From: Numida meleagris
Taxonomy: Eukaryota; Chordata; Aves; Galliformes; Numididae
Direction: 5' to 3'
Length of the DNA: 64,000 nucleotides
Assembly (NCBI RefSeq): GCF_002078875.1
Contig: NC_034421.1
Location: forward strand, 8,702,365-8,766,364
Part shown: positions 13,415-31,700 of the stretch, one piece after another
Layout: every line of letters begins with the position of its first letter
Position numbering within the stretch: the first letter of the stretch is position 1
The notes under the pieces: model-generated
Seen by the model: the letters and a program-made list of their open reading frames with translations, nothing else
Databases searched by the model: none
Told to the model about the DNA's origin: nothing
Translations under genes and position numbers: made by a program

Positions 13415-16400
13415 GGTCCTGCAGCCGCCTGCAGCCTGGGCACGCTGCTCCGGGCATCCCCAGGGAGCAGCACCGACACATCCAGCAGCCTCTGACACAG
13501 CTGACAGCCTCCAATGCACTGCTTCTGCCTGTGCCCAAGGCAGGCTGCAGCCCTTAGGCAGCCTTTGGGGTGCTGCAAGGCATGGGGATCCCCATGCTGC
13601 ATACTCACGTGGCTGGGGAAGGAACGGAGAGGATGCCCTGGGAAAATGCTCACATTCCTCACGGAGGAAATGGCCTCTGAGCAGCTGTGCAGAGGGCCAT
13701 ACATTTCCCAGTCACCATACACCAGGGCGTGGGTGTGCGTTTGTCCCCCAGTTCCGGTGTGAGCAGTGGGAGCTGACTGATCTGCAGCACTCGATTTCAG
13801 CACCTTTTGGGCACAGACACCACTGGTGGAACAAATACCAGACTTCAACAAAATGAGTGCCTGTCAACATGGAGATGACTCACATGGCTTCAAAGGGATT
13901 GTGAGGAGGATCCCGCTCAGTGCCTTTTATCAAGCCACAACACAGACACCCAGGCTGGAAAGCCTGTCATGCCCTGTGTCTTTCTCAACTCTGTGATCTC
14001 GATGCACTGGAAGCAGATTGCCAAGTGAGAAGCACTGTACTTACCTGCTGCAACGCAGCAGCTCATAGAATCTCTCTACAAATCCAGCAGGAGGGCTCAG
14101 CCAAAACTGGATGCCTGTAAGCATTTTACAAAAGGTTTCTCATCACTCATCAAAGTGCACCAGCAATGTGGCAGTGTGAAAGTGGTACACGTGGGCTGGC
14201 ACCAGGAACGCGGAGCTGCTCGGCCCATGGCAGCCTGCAGCTGTGACCACGTGTCTGCTCACCGCTCCTCTCCCTGGGTCACTGAGTGCTTATTGAAAAG
14301 CTGAGGGTTTGGCACCTTCTGGCTGGGAAGGACAAAGAAATCCTTTGGAGAGATCTTGCACCATAAATGTATTTGCCTGTGCTGATCTATATTTAAGTGA
14401 TAAATGAAGCCAGTGCACTTGAAAGAGCTTAATCTTTGAAAAGCAAACCAAACTAATTTGTACTTTTGTGATTCCATCCACCTGGTTCCTTTTGCTGTCC
14501 TTCCAGAGGAGTGTGTGGGAGATGGACACAGCCCAGCCAGGGCCACAGGTTCATCACACAGGGAAATGGGAGGAAAAGGGACGTGCAGGGAAAGCCTCAG
14601 AGCCAGAACAGCCTTTAACACAGGCCCGATCTGGTCTGATGCACCTCACCAGGAGCGTGATTTCTCCCATAGGAGTGCAAATGCTTTTTTCCAATAGATA
14701 CTGCGGAGTCCTCACAGCCATCTCTGAACAGCTCCAGCACCAGCAGCTCCCAACAGAACCATCAGCACGGCTGGATGTTGTGCAACTCCAAACCACCTTC
14801 ACTTGCTACAGCCTTGAGTCACCCCAGCCAAAGGGCTTCAGGTCTGCTGGCTTACCACTGCTTCAGGGCACGCAGGAGGAGGTTTGACTCTTTGCCCTCT
14901 GGATGTTTGGAAAATGACACAAGGGAGCAGAGAATTTGCCACCTTTTCACTGCATTTTCTGATCCAAGATATTGTCATCCTCTAACCACTGTGGCAAGTT
15001 CAGTTCTCAGTGGGCAGAAGGAAGGGACCACTGCCAGGACGGGTGCTCTGTGTGCTGGTAAAAAGAATTAGGAGCACCTGAGAGCAAAGCTACAGCTGGA
15101 CAGGCCGAGCCTGAGGAGCTCAGCTCAAGTCACTGGAGAGGACCTCCCACCACCACAGCCCTCCAGCACAGAGTGAAGGTGCCCCAAAACCTGCAGCTTT
15201 ATTTCCCCTTTAGGCTCTGCCACAAAGTCTCTTCGATAACATTTTTATGGCCCCATCAATCTTATTTAAACTTCAGCACAAATAAATCGCAGCGCATTCA
15301 CAGTCCCATCACGGCGCTCTGACTCACCCACTCCCAGCAGACGCCGTGTGTTAAATTAATTTCGGAATGTGTTCCAGAGAAATTGTTTCAGCTCCTTCAG
15401 CTGAGAACCGCCACAGTGCCATCCACCAGGGCACAGCAACGCGGGGTGTGTAACGGGAGGACTTTAATTATCTGGTGATTAGCCTCATTAGGGCTCAGTT
15501 CATGAATAATGTAACTCATCCTCCTATCCCTTGGCTCCATGGAGGAGGGGGATAATTGCTGCTGTGAAGGGGGAAAGCAAGCCAGACTAGGATTCCCTTC
15601 TCCTGCACAGGACACCCATCCCCCATCAGACACAGGGCTGCATGCTGTGTCTCGTGGCACCTGGAACAGGCCTGATACACTGAGGCTTCACATTTACCCT
15701 AGCATCGCTCAGAGCAGGGTTAAGCCCTCAGATTGAAACGTTTACCAGCCAGGTGGAAAAAATATATTTTCCAGCAATACCTATCTGCCCAGCGCACAGA
15801 GCTTCAGTTACGCCGGAAACAGAGAGGATTGTGGAAACCAGGATGGGGTAAGCAGAGCACCTGCTGAGCACAGCATTTCGGTGCTGGTGGCTCACACCCC
15901 TGCCTCTTATCGAGGCCTGTTGTTACTGCCCAGCCAGCCCTGGCCCTTGGTACTGCCACACTGGTACGTGGGCAGAAAGCTCTTGTTGGGTTGGGATTTG
16001 TCTTTGGCTCCATCCTTAAGTCAAGATCCTCTGGGATGAAATAAATAAGTAAATAAATTAGAAAAATAAAAGGAAAAGGAAAGCTAACCCAGTATTTTGC
16101 TCTGGCAAGGGCTGCGGTGCCAGCCAGGTACCATGGGTGTGTGCCAGGGCACCTCGCTCAGCGCTGGGGCCGCAGCCCCTGCAGCACACAGAGCACCAAA
16201 GTGCCCAACGTGCTGTCAGTGAGCAAAAAAAGAAAGTGTGATTAAACTGCATTACTGACTGGCTCGCTGACAAGATAATTAGTTGTCCCACACAGCTAAT
16301 TAGCAAATTCCTGAGGCTGCAGCAACCACCAGACCAAAAGCATACTAAACTTCCTGCTAATTCAGCCTCCCTACACTTATACACTCTTATCTCCCCCAGA

Positions 16401-18039
16401 CAACACTTGTGCATGGATAGGAGGCACCTTCCCATTTAACTGCCAAACTCTGCAGTGGTTTCCAATCAGTGAACATCAGCACCAGCTCTGGATGCAGCGT
16501 GGGGCACATGGCTTCACACAGGCATGGGCAGCCCCAGTGCCTCTGCAGGCCAACCCTGTGCCATGCAGAGCAGCATCTCACAGCTCTGCTCCTTTCAATC
16601 CCAGCCCATTCCCATTCCTATTCCTGACCAGAGATGGAGAACAGCTGCAGAGACAAGAGCTTCCCAGGCCAAGTGGCATCTCTGACAATGCTGCTGAAAT
16701 ACAACTAAGCACAGCGGGCTGAGCTGTGCCCTGCTGCCAAGTATCATCATGATTTGCCATTGCTGCCTGTGCTCTGGACACCGAGCTGTACCCATACAGG
16801 CTGCCGGCTGGCTCCAGCCTCCCCTGATCTCTGCTCAGCCATACTATCAGTTCTGCAAAGTGTCTGCAAGCACTGAGCCTTTCTGCTTTTCTCTCTACAC
16901 TCCATCAGACAGCTCGGCAGGAGCTGCTCAGCCATATCCACATCCTGCACCGAGACCCCGTGCTCCCTGCTCTGCCCCAGCTTCACCACTTCCCATCTCC
17001 ATGCAGGGGCAGGGCACTGCTGGCTTTGTTACTGGAATTAAAACTCAAAGTGTCTGGCTCCTAAACCACGTTTCCGTTCAGTGACAGCTATTCTGGCCGC
17101 GATCAGAGTCCCGCTCCTGTCAGCAGCGATGGAAAGCAGCAGGTTTAGCGAGAACCATGGCAGCTGATAGCATCTGCACGCGATGATTCACCGCTGGCGC
17201 TTTGGGCAGAGGCAAGAAGCAGCTGCAGTATGCCTGCTCAGTGCTCCCATCCCCAGCGATGGGATATCAGATCGGAGCAGGGCCCTGGCCCCCTCCCCCC
17301 TTTCAGTTCAGCACCACTGAAATTTGTTTTTCTATGTTGGAGAGGTGCTACACTGACAGCCACAGATTCGGGAAATTAGTTTATGTCACTGCCAGATATG
17401 TCATATACAAATGGATCCCATCTGCATCAACAAAATACCTGGCGCTATTTGACCACCTCATCTCCCCAGGCAATTTGTCTTTTTCTTTTTTTTTTTCTTT
17501 TCCCCAAGACTTCTCAAGCATTGGGTTTGTCACCACAGGGTGACTGACTGAGCTGTTCAGGGCTGTTTCTTAGGGCTGGTGTCCCAGGCAGCAGGGCAGG
17601 GCCCAGCCCCGGGCAGCTGCAGAGGTGACCGAGCACGAGTGCCTGGCATTGGGGTCAGTCAGACCCTAATCGGAGTGACCTCAGACACAACCACACACCG
17701 CAGTGTAGGCAGCAGCTCGTCCCCAGCTGTCAGGTCATATTTACAGAGCTCAGTCTCAGTGCGAGCACAAGCAGCCCCCCCATGGGAAGGGATCCACGCA
17801 AGTCTGCCATCACTAAGTGCTCAGAGGTTCAGCCCAACCACCCAAGTCTAAATGTCAAAGAAAAAAAAAAAATCAATGGGAGGACGACCCTGGCCAGAGG
17901 GCGATGGTCACAGCAATGCCTGGGGAGTGCTGGCTGTGTCCCTGTGGGGCTCCAGCAGCAGCAGTGGGGATCAGCACCCCCAGACTCTGGGAGAGAAGAG
18001 AAACCAGTGGGTGCAGTGATCACCAGGGAAGGCACAGAC

Positions 18040-18127
18040 ACTGTTGGTGGCCCTGCCCACAGCATGCGTTGGAACTAGATGGTCTGTGAGGTCCCTTCCA
18101 ACCCAAGCCATTCTGTGATCCTATATT
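18040..18127 (+). mobile_element. CR1: CR1 LINE fragment, 3' end
   Basis: Shows the usual avian CR1 3' end in sense: a GGTGGCCCTGCCCACAGCA-type stretch, GGAACTAGATGGTC, GTCCCTTCCAACCCAAGCCA and a terminal ATTCTGTGATCCTAT repeat unit. Severely 5'-truncated. Confidence 0.85.
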
Positions 18128-21081
18128 CTAGTTTCTAAAATTCGTTCCTGAAGCCTATTGTGCTCCTCCGCTACCCTCCGATTTGCATAGCCAAGAGATG
18201 GCAGCACGCTCTCACGGATGCGCTTCTATGACTCTGATTGTGCATCTCTGCACACACTCCCTCTGCCCGCGCACACGTGTGCAGCTCAGGCCAACTCAGC
18301 TGCAGGAAAGGGCTTGCTTGTGGTCTTCTGAGTGTTACTTGGTTGTCCTTTTCACTAAAAAAAAAAACTAAAAAAAAAATGCTGAACATTTACTCCCAGC
18401 CCCAAACCTCACTCTCAGCCACAGCACTGCTCCAGCTTGCAGGATCCTGGTGAGGACATCGCTCAGATTTTAACTTAGTGGAAAATAAATTCTGATGATG
18501 ACAAATTTTTACAAAGAGCCTCTGCAAAGAGCCATGCCTGGCCTGACAGCAGGACTACCAGAGATGGGCCTCAGGAAAACCTGCAGTTCAGGTCTCCTCA
18601 GCAGACACTGGACTGCCACCAATGGAAAATCCAGGCAGAGAAGCACCAGGGACAAATTAAGCAGTGATAGCATTACTTTGTGTGCTGCCCAAGCAGCTCC
18701 CGTTGCTGGCACCTCCATCTCTGACACACACAGGAGCTGCAGCCAGCCCACAGAGCAGCGGTGCAGGGCAGAGCCCGGTGCAGCCCAGAGCTGGCTGCCA
18801 GCCCTGGTGTGAGCTCAGCAGCATTGCTAAGGGACGAAAAGCAACAAACATTACAGCAACCTGCATGGGAAACACGATCTGCAATGTATCTCTTGCAAAA
18901 GGCAACCACACTGCTCGTGCTGGCAGGCGCTTCATTTTGTTCCTGGTGGTGTCAAGGATGCCTTGTCTGTGTTCACAAAGAAAGCAAACAGAGTGGTTTT
19001 GAAATTATGTGTTCAAAATGAGCGTAATAGAAAGAAAGGTCCCAAAAGGAGCAAGGTGGATCCCTGGGATAAACACAGCTTTCCCCGGACCTGGCTTCCC
19101 AGGGAGGCAGAGAGCCCTGCAGGAAGAAGCACTATCCACAGTGGCAATTTACAACCTTTGAGAACAAGCAAGGGCCAGCAGCAGTCGTGGCTTAATAGCA
19201 GCAATTTCAGGGTTTGTTTTTAAACTGCTTATTTAGTATCATTTTATGATGCAGACAGGAATCCTTCTCAGCCTGGAGATGTCTGTCACCTGGGCATCTC
19301 TGGGGAAGTCAGCAGATGGGCATGGAGCAGATCAGTGCAGGACTGGGCTCCTTGAAAAAGTTGTCATTACAGAGAACCTGGGTCCCACAATCAGTGAGCA
19401 GAGACCAACTGCTTAACTAAACCAAGCCACTGCAAAGGCAATTCAGAGAGCAGGAGAGAACAGTGCTTTTGCTCACCACTCACACACTAACTGACGGACT
19501 GGATAATTCCATGCCTGCTCGCTGGCCTCCCCTTCCCCAGCCATGGCGTCTACCGTAAGGGCTTCCTTTCACCGAGTCCTGCTGCCTTCACTGAGCAGAA
19601 AGAGGCAGTGGGCCAGACCCAGACCATTGGAACACTGTGGGGGGTGGCAAAGGAGCAGGGCAATAGGTGGCCAGAGCTGCTCCAGGTCTCACCTCACTCT
19701 TTCAGAGTTTCCATCCCAGCCTGACCACCCCCCATTGCCACCCAAGAAAATCATATGTGACTGATAATGGCAAGATTCAAGGTGGAGAAAGCCTCATTTC
19801 AGCACTGGGAGACATGATTCGTTTCCATGGCCTATAGCTTGCACAGCATATGGCAGTGTTTTTTTAGAAACATAGGATGGAGATGAGAAGAAGCCGTGCG
19901 TGCCCAGCGAGGGGGCACAACAACGTCTGTGACTGCAGCCGGGTTCCTGCCCAGAGAAACACAGACCCCCCCGAGCCCTGCTGCTGCTCTCCATCCCACA
20001 CCCCAACCTTGTGCCTCACCCAGAGATCCACATACACAGAATTACCCCAACCCAGCCAACCTGCTCAGTTCTCTTAAACTGTACTGAGTACTGCACCTGT
20101 TTTCTAGAAGGCATTCTTGGCAGAACACAAAGCCATTGTCCTTCAATTCAGCTAGCTCATCAGGCTAACGAGGTGATGTAACAGCATGGTACATAAGCAG
20201 CCTGCAATTAGGTTTTTCTGTAAATCTTAGAAAACATGTTGCTCAGAACTTCAAAATGATGTAATTGGACTCTCTGGTAGAAGAAACGTCCTTTAAAGTT
20301 CATAGATAATGAATACAAATATGTACAGAGAGACACACATGTTTTGTTATGTGCTTTCACCAGGCTTGCCAGAGATCAAATACCTGGGTGCTGCCCAGAT
20401 GCAGGGTGACAGGACAGGCTCTCCCTGAGCATCCTTCATACCCCAAAAGTCCTCTTTCACTTCTCTTTTGCAAGACAGACTGTTTGGGAGGAATCCTCAT
20501 ACCCTGCTTGTGAGAATTTCAACAAATTTCTAATAAGGAGCAAGTGGTAAGCAGGTTGCATCACGCCCATCTAAAAAAGAAGCAATTTATCCTTCAAAAA
20601 CAACCATACACAGATACCAAATTAGTTGAGCTGAGGCACAGCTGTCTGACATAGCCATTAATTGTGTAGGTTCTCTTACAGAGCGGAGACACTGCCACTG
20701 CCGGAAAATTCAGACATATTCCCCAAATGGCACATTAATAATGAGATCTTTCATAGGAGGATCCATGACTCACTGGAGAAGAAAAAATGGGTCATTCACT
20801 GCAATGAGCCATCCGAACAACACTGCTTCTTTTTGGGGGAGTGGTTCAGTTCCAACCAGAAAATGGAGAAGGCGACGCAGGAGAGGACGGGAGGCTGGCC
20901 CTGCAGATGACAGGAGGCTACGCTGGCATTTTGGAGTTAAAATCCCTGCCCCAAGAGGCATTTGGTGCCCTGCATGACGGGATGCTGAAAACAATTAGCA
21001 ATGGAAGAAACTGCAAGAGTCATTCAGTATTGCCTTGCCCACTCCACCCAAAGCCACGCACCAGCCCATCCTTCTCAAAAG
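18128..21081. other. Intergenic, no gene recognised
   Basis: Between two CR1 fragments. It has A-runs near 18358-18379, an octamer at 18181-18188 lying just past the upstream CR1 end, and no frame with recognisable homology. Confidence 0.65.
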
Positions 21082-21335
21082 TCATAGAATCACAGAATGG
21101 CTTGAGTTGGATGGGACTTTAAAGTCCATCCAGTTCCAACCCCCTGCCATGGGCTGGCTGCCCCCCACCAGCTCAGGCAGCCCAGGGCTCCATCCAGCCT
21201 GGCATTGGGCATCTCCAGGGATGGGGCACCCACAGCTCTGGGCAGCAGTCCCAGGGCCTCACCACCCGCTGAGCAAAGAAATTCCACCTAACATCTGGCT
21301 TCAGTCTCCCCTCAAGTCCCACCCTGGCAGCTCTG
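21082..21335 (-). mobile_element. CR1: CR1 LINE fragment, 3' end
   Basis: Antisense CR1 begins with TCATAGAATCACAGAATGGC and GAGTTGGATGGGACTTTAAA and continues through the GGCAGCCCAGGGC and CATCTCCAGGGATGGGGCA landmarks. It is 5'-truncated; the distal edge is approximate. Confidence 0.88.
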
Positions 21336-22331
21336 GAGTGGACATGTATGGGCCAGGGCAATAGGTAACGCAGCAATCCCCATCGGCAAAGGTGAACACG
21401 GGGATTGGATGGGTTACAAGTGCAAGGACAGCCAGCTCCTGCAGACAGCTACAGCAGAGCCTCTGTAAGGAGTTAACATGTATTAAAAGGGCAGGGTACA
21501 AAGCTGGTGTTTAAAATTTCATTCTAACCATTAATCTGACTGCTACTACAAATTGTAATCGCTTTCGCAACCCCGCTAAATCCAGGGCAGTTCTCCCTGT
21601 TAGATGAATACCTTCATCATTCCTATTCGGCATTTACTTGGGCCCGTCGCTTTCTATGGCGCTTTGGAGATAAATGAAGAACACGACCCTTTCCTGAGGG
21701 CATTTGCCCTCATCCTGATGAACGAGCCCACATTTCAGTGCTTCATCCCTCACTTCTACCGGTGCCTTCCCCTTCAGTATGTGATGGGTGCAGTCAGAGG
21801 GAGGGGATGGAGGGGACAACGCTGACCACCCCCTGCTATGATGGATGGAAGCAGTGGTTGTTTCCCTGGAGAAACTCCAGCCCCCACCTCATCTTTCCAT
21901 TGCACAGGGTATGGTTATCTCTCAGCCTGAGCGTACCCAAAGGGTGGTGTTCTATTGCAGTCCTCTCCATGCATGAAAAAAACCTCATCCTGCAAATGCT
22001 TCCCTTTCCCATCCTTAGGAAGCTCTCCAGCAACTTGTGTTGTGCATTACCCAACTGGCTGCATGATGCACCGAGCAGAGGTCGGATGGGATGAGCAGAG
22101 CAAATGCCCTGCCCATGGGGCCGTGGTACCCAACTGTGCAGGAGGGATGCGGTTATAGCACATCACACTCAGCGGAGTTTCTGCGTGGAGACCTGCTCTG
22201 AAGCAGCACTGGTCCACCCACACACAGCGCTGACAGGTGCTGGTACCTCAGCACCCTGACAAGCAGCTCCACAAACACTGCAATCAACAACCAGGAATAA
22301 TTTTCAAGAAATACAAATGAGCAAATATCCA

Positions 22332-22345
22332 GTTGCCGTGGTAAC
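22332..22345. promoter_or_regulatory. Perfect RFX X-box motif
   Basis: GTTGCC-GT-GGTAAC fits the X-box consensus GTNRCC-N(0-3)-RGYAAC on both half-sites. It is intergenic, about 3.5 kb beyond the CLEC19A 3' end. Confidence 0.55.
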
Positions 22346-24440
22346 CCAAGAGCCGAGCTGTCTGTTAACAGATGACAAAGCACAGCTCCATTGAGCTGAA
22401 GCAGCAGGAGCACTGCAGTACAACCTTGTTGGGAGGCACCACCCAGACACCGCCGAGCAGCAGCCCTGCTCCTGCATCCTGCCCAGGCAACAGGACAAGC
22501 AGGTGGCAGCAGCCTTGCCAAGCTGAGGTCCCCTCCTCCACCACATCACCTGCATGCTGACACAGTGACCTCCAAGGCTGACCGGGTTTACCAGCAGGAA
22601 CTCATTACTTTCTCATTAGATCTGCACTTCTGATGACTTGCAATCAGGGAGGAGAGTTTCAAGCCAAGCCGACAAGTCCCTGCTGTGCAAAAGCATTTAA
22701 TAAAAGACCCAGTCACCCTTCTCACATAGCTGCACCGCACCAAAATCTCTGCAAATCCAAGGGCTCTCCATCATGGAGTACTCATTGCTCATGCAATGTG
22801 TGGACCAAACACAGGGCAGGCTCTGGGCAGGTGTCTTCCATTCTCAGGGAGTCAGAGTGTGATGGCATTGGCAATGGGTGGTGTGGACAGCATGAACCAA
22901 ACACACTGAGCCAGCCCCTTGGTTCCCGCTGCCCTCCCCGTGGTACGGCACCAAAGTGTTTTGGTGGCCCAGAGACTGGAGCTTGTCCTTGAAGCTTCCT
23001 TCCACGGACACCCAGCAGAGAATCTCAAAAAAACAAAAAGAAAAGAATTAAAAAGCAAAGTGTGCAGACGGTCCCACATCTCCTGCCTGCTGGGGCTGAG
23101 TGGGGACAACAGCACCTGTACAGACCAAGAAATGGGGCACAGGAGGATAAAGATATTTGTCACCAATAGATGATCATTTTTGTTCACTTCCAGAGTATGT
23201 CACACGCTTACCGTGAATTCACACATTACAAAGGAAGATACTGACCTCCTGAAACACTTGGAGAAGTAAAAGGAGCCTCCTGCATCCATTGCTTGGGGGT
23301 CCCCAGGCAGCTGGCCTCGAAGCACAGGGACAGCTGAGGTGAGGAGCTAGGGGCATGCACAGGGGCACAGGAAAACTAAAATAACGTTCAGCTTGAAAAG
23401 CTGCAGCTCTTCCCGACTGGGAAAGTACTGAGGGCACAGGCACCTCTCATCATCTGCAAAGCACCAACCTCGAGGATCCAAGAGTTCATTTGGAAGCAGA
23501 AAACTCCCTTTGTTCCATGAGCTCTGTGTAATTGCTGTGACACAGAAGGCAGCAGCAAAGGAAGAGGTGTTGGGTTTTTTTTTTCTCAAAGTAAGGATCT
23601 TGGAGCCTGAGGTGAAAGCAGGAGAGCTTTGCAAAACATCACCCCTATTAACTCCAGTTCGACTTTCTGGTCATGCAAGTTCACTTCTCTTTACCTGGAA
23701 ATGAAGACGCTAATTGGAGCCGACAGCTTCCACAGGCTCTCCCCATTAGCAGTATTTTTAGCCGTGGTAGGGCCCAAGTCTTCAAACGCTTTCCCAAGGG
23801 AACTATTCAAACCTTTTTTTGGAAATGTCTCAAGCCACTTGCAGGGAAAGGTGGGAGCATTGGCTTGAGGCGTGCTAGGCCCCGTGGTGCTGAGCTCCCC
23901 GCTCCTGCGAGCAGGGAGAAGCGGTGCAGGGAGGCAGCCCCAGCCCCACGTGCTGCTCCAGTTCAGCATTTGCTGAACTCACTGGGACCAGGAACATCTT
24001 GCCTTTACAGCTGGTTTCTTTATGTACCATTGCTATCTGTATGTAATGCACTGCTTTATGATGGCAGGCGTAAGCCTGGAAAAAACACATTCATTACCTT
24101 CTGTCCAACATGCAAAAAAACATCCTAAAGGAATTATTTCATGCATAAAAGGAACACTCTCAGAGAGGAAAGTGAGGAGAGAAGATAATGCACGCATGCT
24201 GTACACAAAAATCAGTCTTATTTCATGGGGGCAACCAGAGCATCATCGACCACCGCTCCTTTGGGAGCACTCTGCTACCACTGAGCTGCAAGCACTCCCA
24301 GCACCCAAAGGATGCAAGCACCCACATGGGACAGCTCCTTGCCACTTCACTACAGACACCTGGCTTCCCAGCAGCACCATTTGTTCCAAAACCAGCAATT
24401 CCAGCGGTCAGGAATTTGTGTCACTCAATATCCACTAAAA

Positions 24441-24505
24441 GAAAAACAAACAAACACAAATAACAACAACAACAAAATTACAACAACCAAAAAAACCAAG
24501 CAAAC
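24441..24505. repeat. A/C-rich low-complexity tract
   Basis: Irregular AAAC and AAC units (ACAAACAAACACAAATAACA and so on). Confidence 0.85.
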
Positions 24506-25620
24506 CACATTTGCCCATGGGTGAGCTGCAGCAGCGATAAACAAATGACTAAGTAATAGAAAAGGTTCGTAGTTGCGAAAGGAAATAAATGGGATTCACC
24601 TTCTGGAATCTCGCAGGCTGACAAAACGTTGGGTGCCCGTCTGTCCGTCTCATGTCTTGACCAGGGGCTTCTGATGGGTGCGAGGTTCCACACACACACC
24701 CACAACCAAAGAAGTGAAGGCACCAGCTGCAGGGACTCACCCTGCCAAGAGCTGGGTCATGGGGACAGAGAGGGGAGCATCTCCCAGGTAGAGTGCTGGG
24801 ACACTCAGCACTCCTACGCCATTGAGACAACTGAACCAGCAGCAGTTCCCAGGTACTCTGGAGGTGGATCTGCTCTTTGGGTCCTCCAGCCTGGCTGTGC
24901 TGAGGGACCCTGGGCATTCACCTCCGTAACAAAAAGCACGCGGTGAACATCCTCTACCACACAGCACTTTGGCAGAAAACTGCTGAAATGTATACATACA
25001 TAATTAAATATATTTTAAATGTGCACCTGGGATGACAGCATTTCCTCATTTTAGAGACTGGCTCCAACACACAGCCCCAGTTACAACTACAGCTGTACCC
25101 CCCCACCAAGTTTTGCAGTTCCATTCCAAGCTCCCAGAGATAAAAAAAAAATGTATTTTAGCCAAAAGCAGAGGTGGCAGTTGGGGGTGAAGCCGTGTCA
25201 GCCCTGCTGACCTCATTGCACTCAATGCAATTGCTCTGGAAAGTTTGAGCTTTGAGATGTGTCTCAGTTGGTGACATCAGGGGCAACAAAGCAATTTTGT
25301 GTGGGAGTTTTTAGTCATCTTTGCAAAGGATTTGACTTGGTTTTGTGTCAAGATGAGGAAAAGGTTCCTGTTCTCCCTGAAACAGCCTGCATAGAAGCCC
25401 CTGCATCTTAAAGCTGTTTCTTAAAGGATAATTGATCTATCTAAAACCTATCTAAGGGGCCTGTGATGATAATGATGTTTTACGTATCAGTGACAAGCTT
25501 ATAGGAAGAAATTAGGAGGAATTAATATTGCATTTGCTCTTTAACATCAGGAAGTCCAATCTGCCTGCAGCTGATGGCACAGCCACAGCATTCGGCACGT
25601 GTGTGCGTGCTATATGTGTA

Positions 25621-25634
25621 CACACACACACACA
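25621..25634. repeat. (CA)7 microsatellite
   Basis: Seven CA units directly after a GTGTGCGTGC/TATATGTGTA stretch, so the two can pair as an imperfect hairpin. Confidence 0.9.
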
Positions 25635-25789
25635 GGCTATCCCCTTACAGCACAGCACAGCTGCTCCAAGCACTTCCCTCCCGCCCACCCCAAGCCATCA
25701 TCCTGACCCCACAGGGCCCAGCGACATCCCATCCCCTTTCTCCCAGTGCTCCACCTGCAGCCACTACTTCTGCATTGATGAAACAACAG

Positions 25790-26023
25790 ATTTCCTACAG
25801 ATTTCCTGTGAGAGTTTATTTTAAACCCGACCCCAGGCTTAAGTCTGGGGGACTTCCATTGGTCTGCAGCTCGCTTGTCAGCGGGCAGAGCTCCAGGGCC
25901 GAGGCCAAGAGCATGAGGCCCGAGGCCTGCTCCATGCCATGCTACCCCGGCAAAGCACATGAGGCCTGCTCCATCCCAGCCCTGCCCCACTGAGGCAGCA
26001 CGAAGCCGGGCACATGGTCAGGC
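25790..26023 (-). other. CLEC19A: CLEC19A 3' untranslated region (estimated)
   Basis: From the stop codon to just past the first minus-strand AATAAA at 25820-25815, giving a short 3' UTR of about 0.2 kb. The end is inferred from the signal. Confidence 0.55.
25815..25820 (-). terminator. CLEC19A: Probable CLEC19A poly(A) signal
   Basis: A minus-strand AATAAA lies about 200 nt after the stop. A TCTGTTGTTTC stretch follows about 25 bases downstream, a reasonable GU-rich element. Confidence 0.6.
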
Positions 26024-31442
<5,419 letters not shown>

Positions 31443-31700
31443 CGCCGCAGCTCCGCGGTCCTCGGCTCCGGCCAGGGCAGGCGGCGGCACTGGGGGCTGC
31501 TCCGGCCCCACCCGCGGCAGGAGGCGGCCCCGCACCTCCCCGCTGCCCTCCTCCCCGAGCCGGGCGGGGATGCGGCTCCTGGCGGGGCTGTGTTCCCGCA
31601 CTGCCCCGTTGTGCGCTGTGGGTTGGCTGTATCAGTGCTGGGAGCTCGGAGAGGAAGGCACTGCTGCGCTGCCCAGAGCAAGGCTGCTTCGTTTGCTCCG

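Larger units (their letters stand above)
9001..18039. other. Intergenic, no gene recognised
   Basis: No supported exon. It contains a 23-base A-run at 9801-9823 and candidate regulatory clusters at 13314-13414 (RFX-like, MEF2, CRE), 15465-15520 and 16276-16303 (homeodomain-type sites). The longest frame, 177 codons at 13318-13851 on the minus strand, has no recognisable domain. Confidence 0.65.
21336..25789. other. Intergenic, downstream of CLEC19A
   Basis: No gene recognised. It contains a perfect RFX X-box at 22332-22345, an A/C-rich tract at 24441-24505 and a CA repeat at 25621-25634. TMC5 would be expected to start on this side from mammalian synteny, but no TMC5-like exon was found. Confidence 0.65.

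Noticed and set aside
13318..13851. 177-codon minus-strand frame
   Set aside because: No homology recognised, low-complexity Ser/Gly/Cys/His-rich composition, and no splice or promoter context.
17306..17325. Possible RE1/NRSE half-site (TTCAGCACCA; similar at 19796)
   Set aside because: Only the left half matches; the GGACAGCGCC-type right half is absent.
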